Source: Polyodon spathula
Taxonomy: Eukaryota; Chordata; Actinopteri; Acipenseriformes; Polyodontidae
Length of the DNA: 64,000 nucleotides
Direction of reading: 5' to 3'
Assembly (NCBI RefSeq): GCF_017654505.1
Contig: NC_054571.1
Coordinates: forward strand, 4,124,041 to 4,188,040
A program made the position numbers and the translations under genes. This document shows, one piece after another, positions 49,475 to 60,716 of this stretch (within the stretch, counting starts at the first letter, position 1; each line of letters begins with the position of its first letter). The notes beneath the pieces were generated by a model. It was not told where the DNA came from. It ran no database searches and was given only the letters and a program-made list of their open reading frames with translations.

Positions 49475-50039
49475 TGAAAGTTTCACAGCTCGATAGTATG
49501 ATTGATCTTACCCATTGTGCACAGACTATAATTGTTTAACTCTTTCTATGTTGAATATTTGCATTGTTCTTCTCTTACTGAAGAAAATAACCATAGGGAT
49601 CCCATTATAAACCAATATGTTACACTGAAGAACCTCACTAACTGACCACAGAATTACTAGCAATGGCAACACAATGGATTTGGAACAAATCTTGCATACA
49701 GTAAGTACAGTGGTCCTGACAGTCTGTCCAGTACTGATACTGAATGGTATCCTGGTATGGCAATGGATTACACGCCATACACTTTAAACCAAACTTTAAG
49801 TACCTGAATGAAGGCTTTTAAAACCAGTCTTCTGATAAGCCATTCGGTTACTGTATAATTGTATCAGGTGACGTTTATTCCAATACTAGTGGTCAAACCT
49901 TAATATACCTTCTTTAAAAAAAACAGACACAGGAGATGGAAATTACCAGTTTATTTAATCATTGGTCAAAGGTGAAGCATAAACATTGTGTTTGAAAACC
50001 TTTAAAAAATGTGCTTTGATTAAAACAAGTTATTAATGG
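49473..50039. other. No gene recognised
   Basis: AT-rich spacer. Confidence 0.45.
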
Positions 50040-50445
50040 TTTCCATTAGATGAGAGTTGAACTTCATACTGATTTGAACTCGGCTCTCGCCAAGATAAGC
50101 ACCAACTAAGACGTCGCTTTGCAGTAAACTAATGTGATCCATCTGCATCTCCATCCATTTGCGTTGTTTTCCATCTGATGATGTAGATATCCTTCTGTCT
50201 GGTGTTGATTGCTGAAGTGTAATGCTGGCTCCAGGGATCAGCTCATTTTGCCTCCCCAGCGCATCAGCACACACAACGGCTGCGATGCTGGCTCCGGGGA
50301 TCAACCACACTGTGGTATCCCCAGTGCATCAGCATGACAACCGTCTGGATTGAGCTAAGTAGGGTACATCTCTGGGGTCTTCAAGTGGGCACCTTCCATC
50401 CTTGGTGTTTCGTTGACTAGCCCACGACACCTCAAGAGGTTAATA
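50040..50445 (+). repeat. Dispersed repeat X, copy 2
   Basis: Contains the blocks shared with 29745-29935 plus a central part with an internal near-duplication: GGCTCCAGGGATCA near 50227 and GGCTCCGGGGATCA near 50289, each followed by CCCCAG.GCATCAGCA. The family is unknown to me. Confidence 0.75.
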
Positions 50446-51391
50446 TGAACCTAAAGGTCATATTTTTACATAATTCAATACAAACCAAATTAGTGTAAAA
50501 AAAAAATGTATATAATTACAGCAAATTCCTTATCCCTATCACTGTGCAGACAATCTTATGGTTTGCTTTTATTTCATTCTTGTATTGAAATATATGCAAT
50601 TTGTCTTCAAACCCAACACAATAGATGAAGTGTTACCTCTTGCCACTTATGTTACAGTAGGTTGGCTGTCTTTTTTCTAAACTGTGTAATAAATAAGCTT
50701 TAGACTATGCACAATTTATTCCCTAGTTAGCCCAGCATTCTTCAAACCCTTTTATCATTATTATCATTATTTTTATTTGAGACCACCTCATCGGCGTCCA
50801 ATTTTTATTTGGTGGCACAAGGGGGCACTGTTGCACCGTGGAAGAGCAATACCAGCAATGGTAAAGTTCGTCTCCACGGCAGATTGATGGAAATACCAAC
50901 GATAATATTCAAAAACAGATGGAAAAAGAAAAAAGGAATGTAAAACACAGTAACAAAACTACAAATATAAGGTGCTGCTTCTTGCAGCGTCCCGAAGCCT
51001 CTGCTCTCCGGTGTGGTTTGGGTTTCAGAGATACTTTGCTGTTCCCTCACTAACACTCACCGGGATTTCCCAGCTGAACTACAGTAACGTCCCAGTATGG
51101 AGACGTGAAATTGAAGTGATATTATTGCCGGGTTTGCCTGACTTTTTCTTTTGCTCCAGACACTGCTGTTCTTTTCCTCTTTTTATTATGAACCTAGCTC
51201 CCGCTGTCGTTTCTTCTAGAAGGGCAAGACTGAAGGAACAGAAAAGTGTCACTTTTATAGGTCAAGCATGCGCCTGATAGCCAGCACAGGTTTCCCCTAT
51301 CACAAGGTGACTACCATTTATCCTTCCACAAAAACCTTTCATCTTAATTTCCTGTGTTACCCCCTACCACACCAGGGATGCATTCCTTTGC
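50446..51391. other. No gene recognised; possible dispersed repeat
   Basis: 50790-51270 contains short frames on both strands (up to 101 codons) and a locally GC-richer section (TTGCAGCGTCCCGAAGCCTC). It may be another dispersed repeat; no termini could be defined. Confidence 0.35.
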
Positions 51392-51962
51392 CTCTCAGTC
51401 AGAGCATGTGAGCGGAGTGGAGCGCGAGTGTGAGGGGAGCGCGGAGTGGAGCAGGAGTTGAGCAAATAAAGTGGTTGAGCAGAGTGGGAGCAAGAAAATC
51501 TCTGGACCTGCTTCAGCTCCCGCACCCACGCAATTTCCTGAGCAGTGCATTTGTTGTGCCTAATAAAGTAGATTTGCACATTAACGTTGATGGTCAGGAT
51601 ACATCACTTAAATGTATTTCAATCAGCGAGTGAGTGATGCAAAGGCTGTCCCTCCTTTCCTCTTTACGCTGCATGTAGTGCGAGTGCCAAGACTTCACAC
51701 TTTTTTTTTTTTCTGAGGGTTAACTTATGAAAAAAATAACATTTAAAAAAAATCTCAGCTTGAATTATGTTTCATTTTGCATTTTTTATGGTTTGGCTTC
51801 ATACAAAGCAGAGATTAATAAAGATGGTTAAACTTTATTTTAATCTTGCCTTTAATTACTGTATTACTTTTAAATTTTAGATAATACATTTCAGTAATCA
51901 GTAAAGTCTCTCTCTGTGTATGACGCTGTGTCAGTGTGACATAGAGAGCGTGTTAGTCCCTC

Positions 51963-52421
51963 TGTGACAGGGCGAGGAGCCCTGTCAATGTATTGTTTAT
52001 TTATTTTTAGAACAGGGTTTCCCCCTCAGCTCCTGTGCAGTTTATTTTGTGTTTGTTTATTAATTATTTATTGTATTTGACGGCAAAAGCCGTGGTTTTG
52101 GTTTTGTATTTATTTATTATGTATTTATAAATATGACGGCAAGTAGCCAAGTGTGTTATTGTTGATTTGAATGAGTGTTGTGTGATTTAAAAATACAATT
52201 TTTTCTTTGTTATTGTTTGGTTTGGATGTGGTCTGGCAGATGCAATGGTAGCAGCTCATATCTGCCAGAGAATGTGGCGGTTGCTGTTTATTGAATTGTT
52301 GTTTAAGTGTTTTATAATTATTTTGTTAAAATCACCTGTTTAAAAAAGTCTGCAGCTCTCCATGTTTGAGGTGGGGTGTTCGAGAGGCGGAACGAGAGCG
52401 AGCAAGGAAAGAGAGAGAGAG

Positions 52422-52503
<82 letters not shown>

Positions 52504-52755
52504 TTTTTTGTATATCTAGCACTTCCGCTAACGGTCGGACTGAAACCCACCAAAACCACACACAAATTGTGTTCGTGATTTGTTTTATTTAAAACCTTTA
52601 TTTTCGCTCTGTGAGCAGTGTTTTTGTTCAATTATTTTATTTATTTTTGTTGTTTGAATAAACGGCGCACAGTGTGTCTTTTGCCTGCAGTACTTGCCTG
52701 TGTGTTTTTGTTCCTGCATTCTGGCCAGACATCACCGCAACACCTGCCTGTCACA
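51963..52755 (+). mobile_element. Solo LTR (family B), 793 bp, with target duplication
   Basis: Begins TGTGACAGG and ends CCTGTCACA (9-bp inverted ends), with perfect 5-bp direct repeats CCCTC at 51958-51962 and 52756-52760. GAATAAACGGCGCACAG near 52657 supplies a polyadenylation signal followed by a T/G-rich stretch, fixing the plus orientation. A (GA)n tract has grown inside. A partial relative is at 15119 and a diverged one at 33440. No coding region is present. Confidence 0.92.
52410..52500. repeat. (GA)n microsatellite inside the LTR
   Basis: About 45 GA units with one early C interruption. Purine/pyrimidine strand asymmetry is complete. Confidence 0.97.
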
Positions 52756-53314
52756 CCCTCCCTTTACTGATTACTGAAATGTACTGACAGTGACACCCCC
52801 TCCTCCCTCAGTGACACACAATAAAGCGTGTCATTGTCCAGGTTAAAAAAAATGTGGAACGGGAGAGGAAGACAAAAAAGTGCGAGAGACTCCACAATGA
52901 ATTGAGAGTGAGGTCTCATTTTTGGAAGTCCATCCAAGCCAGATATATTAGCCTCTAACATGGAAAGGCAAAGGAGTGGACCGCAGAATTAAAAACAGCA
53001 GAGCGGACTGGGCAACTACAAGTAGCGGAGCAGGAGTGGATTCAAATATGACTGAGCAATGAGCAGGATTTTAGACCTCCCCGCTCCGCTCACATGCTCT
53101 GCTCTCAGTCTGGAAGAGCAGAAGGAAGCGGTGCTGGGGCTCAAAAGGTAATATCACATCCATCACCCCTTATCGATTCTTTATCAAGCCTCCACTAGAA
53201 CACTGTTCTGTCAGACCCCTCACCCCTCTCTCCTGAGCATTCCTTATCTAGCTTCTTCTAGAGCACTAGAACACTGTTCCTTTAGACCCCTCACACCTCT
53301 CTCCTGAGCATTCC

Positions 53315-53318
<4 letters not shown>

Positions 53319-53384
<66 letters not shown>

Positions 53385-53405
53385 CTCTCTCTTTCTCTCT
53401 CTCTC
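53319..53405. repeat. (CT)n microsatellite
   Basis: About 87 bp of CT units with two interruptions near the right end. Confidence 0.97.
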
Positions 53406-53807
53406 AAACCTTGCAATATGAAATCCCAGGAGTTTCACATGGTGAAATGAATTTAAATAAAATAATGAAATAAAGTCAGCTTCCCGGTAAATTCTATGAT
53501 GCGACCAGTGAAGGGCAATGATATATTAGCAAAATCTCTGAGGAACCCAGAGAAATGATGAATAACCGGTGGTTGGGTTATTTAATACTGTGTACAGTAT
53601 ATACAGCAGTGCTCATAAGTAGAAACATATTTTGGTGTCTGAACACATTTCAAGAAAATAAGTTTAGTGAAAACAAAAAGCATTGATTTATACAATGACT
53701 GGCTTTATATTGTTGTTACAAAACTGGGGCAGAAAATAAAGAAACACAGTCTAGACTACTTGTTTCTGTGTTGCTTATTTTTAATAATTCCCATATTTAG
53801 TACATAG

Positions 53808-53880
53808 TTACACACACACACACATGCACGCACACACGCGCACACATGCACACACAGACAAGCACGCACACACACACAGA
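53808..53880. repeat. Imperfect (CA)n tract
   Basis: CA-rich sequence interrupted by ATGCACG-type variants. Confidence 0.9.
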
Positions 53881-53909
53881 GTACACTGTGTACAGAGCCT
53901 TTTATATAA

Positions 53910-54478
53910 CAAGGACAGACAGTCCCAAATAATAAACAAATATCCATCCCACAATAATACAGACCCAGTCACCAGTCCTGGGTGCGTGCAGTAGTGCTAG
54001 TGGTGGGTGATACAGTTTATATTTGTGGCAAAGGTGCGGTGTTGTCCGGTTTCATCAGCTCCGGAACTGTGTTAACTGTCTGGTAAAGTACAAGACAAGA
54101 CAAGACAATTACAAACAAACTAAAGCACAACACTCATGATTTTAGGTATCAATAACTTTTCACTGTCCTTCTGGCTTTTACTCACTACAAACCAATGCAA
54201 AGGAACAGATTACGATTCTCTGTCCCCCTTATATGCTGTCACAGGGTCCTTGGTAAACAAGTGCAGCTGCCTTTACAATCTGTGGCTGATACATTGTTTC
54301 CCTTCCTGGTCAATATGTTCTTGCAACGGAGTCTCGCCTTCTTCCAGGCTGACCGACTTCCCGACCCGGGAAAAGAACTGTCAGACCAGCCCGTCCAAAG
54401 AACACTGTCCTCGCTGCTTAGCTCCCTCACAGGTCGGGAGGGAGATTTACAACCAAGATTCATTGTATTTCTGTCACA
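53910..54478 (-). mobile_element. Partial LTR (family A)
   Basis: Shares CAGTCACCAGTCCTGGGTG, CAGCTCCGGA, TGTGTTAACTGTCTGGT and CTCACAGGTCGGGAGGGAG with 24278-24967, and ends at CTGTCACA. The part equivalent to the 3' end of the LTR is missing on the left. No target duplication can be scored. Confidence 0.75.
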
Positions 54479-55841
54479 AGTGTCATTGATATGAGGCCAT
54501 CCTCACTCTTGGAATAGCTACAATAATCCATGAACACCCATGAAGTATTCTCTCTGTATCCACATTTACTAAGTGCTTGTAATATCAACGTGAATTAGAT
54601 CATTTTACTTTTAAAAGATAGGAGGTCTGCACTGTAAATTGTACCATGTATTTGGTAACATAATATAATAGATTTATTTCCATAGATAGATATATCCTTT
54701 TTTTCCACAGTGACAGGAAAATGTATATTCTGAATGTTGTAAAGCTAGATTTTTTTCTCTTTTTGAATTGATTCTGTGGCCCGCAGTGTGTTATGTTTGA
54801 TGGATTATCACAGTGTGGCGATGGAGACAGCAAAATCATTCATCAGACACGGGTTCCCGAGGCAAGAGAACAACACACCCAGGAACTCACTGCAGCCACA
54901 CACTCGCTCAACTGAACACCCCTACAGAAGAGCTTGACATTCCCCTCTGGGCTCCCGTTCCAATGCTTGCGTTTTATCTGGAGAAACACCCAGCAGACCC
55001 TTTGCAAACCACAGCACTCCCTTACAGAAAACCTCTCAGACATCCAACATCCACACAGTCGTTGGACCTGTCTGTCTACTCGATTGGGTTTGGCATCGCC
55101 CTGGTGTGGGGCATGTTCTCCTGATATACCACGTGTCCCTACAAGCTACCTTCTTTAAAGTGTCGAATTTAAACATCGTTGTGGATTAAGTCCACCCATT
55201 CTGCATTCTGATGGCAATGGCTGCTTTCAGCACTGAGGGTGAATGGGTTGACAAAGGTATTTTCCATAACCTCTTGAAAATAATCCAACTTAGCAAGGTT
55301 TGGATGAACTTGAATGATTTGTCATCATGATCCTCTGCCTACCTCTCTGCACCAATTGCTAGAAATTGATTTACATCCCTCCCTGGAGACACCGTCCAGC
55401 ACCTTGTGAAGGCCATGCCATGTCATGTCAGGACTGTGATAAGAGCATACAGGCTGCAACACCTGCTACAATTATAACAAATACCAAAGCTATAAACATA
55501 CACAGTGCTTTGAAGCTGTGTTACATTAATTCAGGACGTGTCAACACTGTACAGCAACGTACATGTAAACCTTATGCTAACTTTCCCAAAGCAATATTGA
55601 GGGGTGTAAACTGCCATTATACTGTGACTGAGACAGTGTGGTGATAATAAGCAGAATGTGACATTAACAGGAGTGATTATTATCCAGGCTTCACTGTACA
55701 AACATCTGGACATGGCAAAGCCCTTACGGTTCACTTTAAAACATCACTGTATAATCCCAGTGTATTACCCTGAAGAAATCCTAGCTTGCATTACCTGCAA
55801 AGGCTAAAACATTATTAATTTGAAGGTAGCGTGCAATTTGT

Positions 55842-55842
55842 A

Positions 55843-55881
<39 letters not shown>
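55842..55881. repeat. (GAAA)n microsatellite
   Basis: Ten GAAA units. Confidence 0.95.
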
Positions 55882-56950
55882 GGAACCTGAGTTGAGGAGT
55901 ACTGTTGGAAAGAAGTGTTCGGGGAAAGGAGAGCAGATACAACACGACACAATTGTTGTGGCAAGATGAAATGGCCTGGGTGTGTGATATGTTACACATT
56001 ACTTAATTAATGACCTCCCTCTGTGGTGACACTTGTTTTTTTGCAGATGCTTTATAATACATTTTGATAAGCTAATATGCATTCAAAAATAGCTACTGGG
56101 ACTACAAAGGTCACTCCTTCAGGTGAAACTGGGGCTTAAAATGATCCTATTGTTAAAGGTCAGTATAGGAAATGAAAACATTAAATTGAAGTTCTTTAGG
56201 CTTGATTGATCTACAGTACCTTCAGTTTCCACTTCTCACCTGAAAAGGAGACTTTTGTGGTTATAAAAGCTATTTTTAAATAGAGCTATAAAATGTATCA
56301 CCAAAAAATTAAAATAAAATAAAAAAAACAACAACTCTGTTGTACTTCTTGTCTTTGGACTAGCATGCCTTTTTCTAATTTGCTGGGGAAAGAAATGTCA
56401 GCTTCAGTTTTGTTGAGTAGTTTTGTTCTGTCGTATATGAGAATCCCCAAAGCTGTTATCAGAATGTGTGTGTTCAAAGTTCACAGCGCCTGTGCTCAAT
56501 TACATATAAGAAAGCAATTAGGGGAAGTCATCTGGGCAGTAACATGTATTCTATTTACAGGCAGTAATGCCAGTATCAGGACAGGGGACTTCAGTTTCCA
56601 GCACTGTCAGTCTCAGACCCTGAAATTTGTATTGGAATTGGAGAAAGAGAAAGAAAAGAACTCCATTTGATATCTAAACTTCATTTTTTGAGGCCCCCCC
56701 TGGGAGTGGGGGGCAGGCAGGGGGAGCAGAGAAATCGAGTAATATTTTTAATGAAAAAAAGCATCTGTTTGTTGGCGGGCCGAAGCAGAGGTTTGTATTT
56801 GTAATAGATTTGTTGAGAGGCAGCGGGCGAAAACCTCATTACGTTGAGTTATTTTTATAGATCTCTTATTTTGCAGGCTGCAGTTGTGTTTTATTTATTT
56901 CGAGTTAGTGGCATAATGAGGTCCCTGAGGTACTTTGGAATTCCAAAAGT

Positions 56951-56951
<1 letters not shown>

Positions 56952-56994
<43 letters not shown>
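56952..56994. repeat. (GA)n microsatellite
   Basis: About 21 GA units followed by purine-rich sequence to about 57190. Confidence 0.95.
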
Positions 56995-56997
<3 letters not shown>

Positions 56998-57932
56998 GGG
57001 AGAAGTAAGGGAGAGATACTGGGAGGGAGAAGGTGCAGAACAAGGGAGGTATCAAAAGAAAGGAAAGAGAAAACATAGGAGCTGGAGAGGACAGGGGGAG
57101 GAGAAATGAAGGTGGAAAAAGAATATCAAGCAGAGGAGAGGTAGAAAAGGGAAAACTGGAGCCTATGATAAAGGCAGAGAAAAAAAAAAGGGGTAATCAT
57201 TGACTAGTAGAATAGCAAGGTGACAGTCGACCTCTGAGACTGGTGGTCCACTAATTGCATCTCACGTGATTGTGAAATACATGGGAAGTGTACAGCTTCA
57301 GATGGGCAGAAGTACAGCTGCGGTTGCATGCCATTAGCATATAAATGAAAAGTTAGCACATTAATAAAAAAATTAAAAAAACTAAGCCGCTTCAGAATAT
57401 AGTGCACAAACAGCAACGTGTTACAAAACAGTTTGTTCACAAATAGAGCCCCAGGCATTATTCCATGTGTGACAAGGTTAAACTTTCTTTAAGCTTTTTG
57501 GTTTTTCATTGCACTTTGAATATTTTACATTAGCATGTTTTGAAAGCATGTGTGAATTAGTGTAAAGAAATCGCAGTGTAATTAACCAATTAGTCAAATT
57601 GTGTGTAGCAGGATACTATATAAAATGTGATTAAGAAGACTGAGAGAGCATGGGAATACATTGGAGGTAAGAAGCAGCTTGTGTGAGCATGGATACTGGG
57701 CTGAGAAGTAAACGTGCCAGTAGGAGGTTTGGAAGAGTGCCAGTGTTTTGATAAACGGCTACTTTGTGTGTAAAGCTGAGCGAGCCATAGGTGAGGTTTT
57801 TAAACTGTAGCCAGCGCTGACTTAAGGTAAGGTGAGCACGGCAGCCACCTAAGGCCCCCACCATTTAGGGGGCCTGCACTAAATCAGACTGCCTAGAGAT
57901 TTAGTGTGTTTGTTTGGTGCATGCGAATTGCT

Positions 57933-58086
57933 CAGGGGTGCAAATTTGTTGCTATGGTGCTAGGTTCTAGCGCTACGGTACCTTATATAACATCACCAAC
58001 ATTACAGTCTGGCTCCAGTAGACATGTTTAATTTTTTTCTTATTGTTTTTTTTATTTGTTAGCAACCATAGATAGTCTCTCGTTGG
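57933..58086 (+). mobile_element. hAT-like end fragment, relative of 9359-13155
   Basis: Begins CAGGGGTGCAAATTTGTTGC and later TGGTGCTAGG, parallel to the terminus at 9359, and ends with TTAGCAACCATAGATA, also present near the right end of that element. No opposite terminus was found, so it is truncated or solo. Confidence 0.6.
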
Positions 58087-58503
58087 GTCTGGACTACTCA
58101 CATGACCCCCCCACACTCATTCACATACACAGGAGAGAAGGATCATCTTTGTTCAGCAAGTCAAAAAGGTATGTGTGCAATAGTAGACTTAAAAGACAAC
58201 AGTACATGGTAAAATAATGTTTCAGGTTTGCAAGCCTCTTCATTTACTGCAAACGTTAAGCTTTGCTAGTTATAAACCATTTTGTTGATTAAAAAATAGT
58301 CATGCTTTCGTGAGAGGCATATAATCATGGATTTGTGTTAAAACCAAATCAGTTGTTGCAGCTAACCATTAATACAATTCAGTGTAGCTGAATTTACAAG
58401 CTATTGTTTCGTTATTATGTTGAACGTTTGGGCTACTCAGGTCTGCAGTCTTAGGTTTCTTAATATAGTAATTTTTAAGAGCTTATATATCTAAATATAC
58501 ATC

Positions 58504-58705
58504 GCAAGGCTTTGTAGTCCAATGGTTAAAGAAAAGGGCTTGGATCCAGGAGGTCCCTGGTTCCCCAGTTTGAACAAGTCACTGAACCTCCTTGTGCGCT
58601 ATCTTTCGGGTGAGACATTATTGTAAGTGACTTTGTGTCTGATGCATAGTTCTCTCTAAGTCACCTTGGATAAAGCTGTCTCCTAAATAAAAAAATAATG
58701 CAAAA
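58504..58705 (+). mobile_element. tRNA-derived SINE
   Basis: GGCTTTGTAGTCCAATGGTTAAA carries an A-box-like sequence and TCCCTGGTTCCCCAGTTTGA a degenerate B box, about the spacing of a tRNA promoter. The 3' part CACCTTGGATAAAGCTGTCT, CCTAAATAAA matches the L2-type tail common in fish SINEs (CTTTGGATAAAAGCGTCTGC). A-rich end at about 58685. Confidence 0.85.
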
Positions 58706-59951
58706 TAATACCATTCATCGTTTAGTTTATTCACAAGACTGCAGTACATGCATGAAAAAATGAAGCTCAACGATGACTCAAGAAAGATTGTCAAATGTGG
58801 CCATACTGTGAAATGAGAGTGAAGTTGCCAAGAATTTTGAATACTCAAATTTGATAGGCTTTCTCATGGTCATTTAGGAAAAAGTTAATACGAGATATGT
58901 TTCAAGTAGACTGGAATGCTTTGAAGCTGTGAATTATATAAAAACAAACAAACTGAAACAAGTATTCGGTAACATTTTAATATCATCAATACTATTTACC
59001 ATATCTTAACGTTAGTATATTTAGGTGCATATGATTACATGATGCACCTATATACTAACTTTAAGATGCAATTGCTACTGTAGCATTCATTTGATGTTCT
59101 GGTCAGCCCTGACTGCAGCATATGGCCGAGTGGTGAGTATCTGCATGTAATAATTAGAGCTCGGATGTGCACCGCTGCAGGTGCATTCTTAGCCCGGCTC
59201 TCGTCGGGCTCCGGTGTGAATGCTTAGCCTGTAAATTGAAAATCCAATTCCTTTCTTCCTTAGCTACGAGATTAGGGATCTTTAGCTAACAGAATACGTG
59301 CCTGATGCTCGATATCTGAAGTCTATTAGAGGTGAGATTGAGGACTCATTCGGTTGTGCTCCTTGTTTAGTTGGAGCTCCGATTTAGTTTGATTTGAATA
59401 ATTGTCGTTGACTGAGTCCTCAGCCACATTTCCAGTCCACCAGTGTAATGATTTTTTTGTTTTAGTCTGCTTCAGGGGCCCTTACAACCAGTGCTGTTGT
59501 GAACGAGGCTGCTGGCTTGATGTAGCCTGAGATGGGCAGTATTGAAAATAAATGTAATTAAAATATGTGTTTTCATTATATTTGTATTTTTTTTTTTTCA
59601 ATTTGTAATGCAAATGCTAATGTATGAGTATTGTATATTGGAAAGTACACGTGCCTGAGTATTTTGTAATTTCTAAATACTTTGTTTTACATTGCTGCTA
59701 TGCTACCCGGAGCAAAGTTCATTGCAGGATTGCAGATGCAAACAACCTTTTCACTGTGAGAACAACAACATAGAGCTTTAGAAATGTTTTGTATACAAAA
59801 AATAATAATAATTCTGTTTCCGTATGGTTTGTTTCTGAAAAAAGTTGATTATTATCAGATTAAAAGCTAATTTGTCCCCTAAGCAGCCCAAAGGAAATTG
59901 TTAACTTGTCACCACATCAGATAAGAAAAATGTGTGTTATATACAGTAGTC

Positions 59952-59952
<1 letters not shown>
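58706..59952. other. No gene recognised; hairpin and possible MITE debris
   Basis: 59520-59690 (GATGGGCAGTATTGAAAATA onwards) resembles internal parts of short fish hAT repeats. 59100-59460 is GC-balanced and unassigned. Confidence 0.4.
59003..59068. other. Near-perfect hairpin of about 65 nt
   Basis: TCTTAACGTTAGTATATTTA then GGTGCAT pairs with ATGCACCTATATACTAAC then TTTAAGA around an 11-nt loop (ATGATTACATG). There is one mismatch and a 2-nt bulge over about 25 pairs. Size and shape resemble a pre-miRNA or a palindromic MITE core. Expression cannot be judged. Confidence 0.6.
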
Positions 59953-60017
<65 letters not shown>

Positions 60018-60018
60018 C
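59953..60018. repeat. (TTA)n microsatellite
   Basis: About 22 ATT units. Confidence 0.96.
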
Positions 60019-60299
60019 TATAATTGTATTCAACGTTTAAAAAACTCAACACCCAAAGGGAATAAAAGTAAAGTTTTAAATAAATATCTGCCATTTGCCA
60101 AATTTTTACTTTTCATTTCACTGTAATAATAACAAAGGCCAACATGAGTTAAAATCAATCGTGTTCTTTATTAAAAATAATAAATCTGATTGCATTCCCA
60201 TCGAAATAGGTGGGCATAAATATAAAGGATAAATACATAGATAATAGTAGAAAGGGTAAAAAACATTATACTACTCTTTGTTTGATTACGTGTTTTGAT

Positions 60300-60580
60300 T
60301 TAAGGAGAGAAAACTCTGCACAGCTCAAGTGGAAGGCATCTGGTCGACCAAAAACTGCTGAAATAATTCTGGAAATCTGCTCTCGTCGATTGATTAATCA
60401 ATGCCCTACTCGATGGAATTCTTCATATGACAGTTTGAACCTACTAATTGATATCCTTGAGAAAGTTCCCCAGTTGATGGAAAAACACCAGCTTTTTAGC
60501 TTTAACCATTTAAGGACCAAGCATGTTTCAGAGGGATGCTCCCCCAGGACCAGAGGTTTTTTTGGCCGTATTTGACTCTC
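60300..60580 (+). pseudogene. hAT transposase fragment
   Basis: The frame at 60210-60575 contains KASGRPKTAEIILEICSRRL then INQCPTRWNSSYDSLNLLID and ILEKVPQLMEKHQ. The TRWNSSYD-type block is a conserved hAT/ZBED transposase signature. Only this block remains, with no catalytic residues or termini, so it is a relic. The similarity is short but specific. Confidence 0.7.
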
Positions 60581-60716
60581 TTCCTATAAAAATTCACATA
60601 ACAAATCGATACTTTGCAATAGCATCTTGGAATTGGTATCCCCTTCTTCAGAACATTATAAAGCAATTCAGAAACCATACAAACTTTTTGCTTTCTTTTC
60701 CAACACGATATTTAGA

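Larger units (their letters stand above)
51400..53101. mobile_element. hAT-type element with nested solo LTR, 1702 bp
   Basis: The ends are inverted repeats CAGAGCATGTGAGCGGAG (left) and CAGAGCATGTGAGCGGAG (complement of the right end). Perfect 8-bp direct repeats CTCTCAGT flank the element (51392-51399 and 53102-53109), as expected for hAT. Removing the LTR and its duplication leaves about 0.9 kb with no recognisable transposase, so it was non-autonomous. Confidence 0.9.
54479..57932. other. No gene recognised; simple repeats and a possible CNE
   Basis: Contains (GAAA)n at 55842-55881 and (GA)n at 56952-56994. 56750-56940 (GGCGGGCCGAAGCAGAGGTT, TTGTAATAGATTTGTTGAGA, CCTCATTACGTTGAG) has the texture of conserved non-coding DNA, by impression only. 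Confidence 0.4.

Noticed and set aside
52332..52631. Ser-Leu or Arg-Glu dipeptide frames (also at 53244 and 56891)
   Set aside because: They are translations of (GA)n or (CT)n tracts.
53910..54494. Plus-strand frames of 99-117 codons as genes
   Set aside because: They lie on the antisense strand of an LTR-family repeat and have no counterpart domain.
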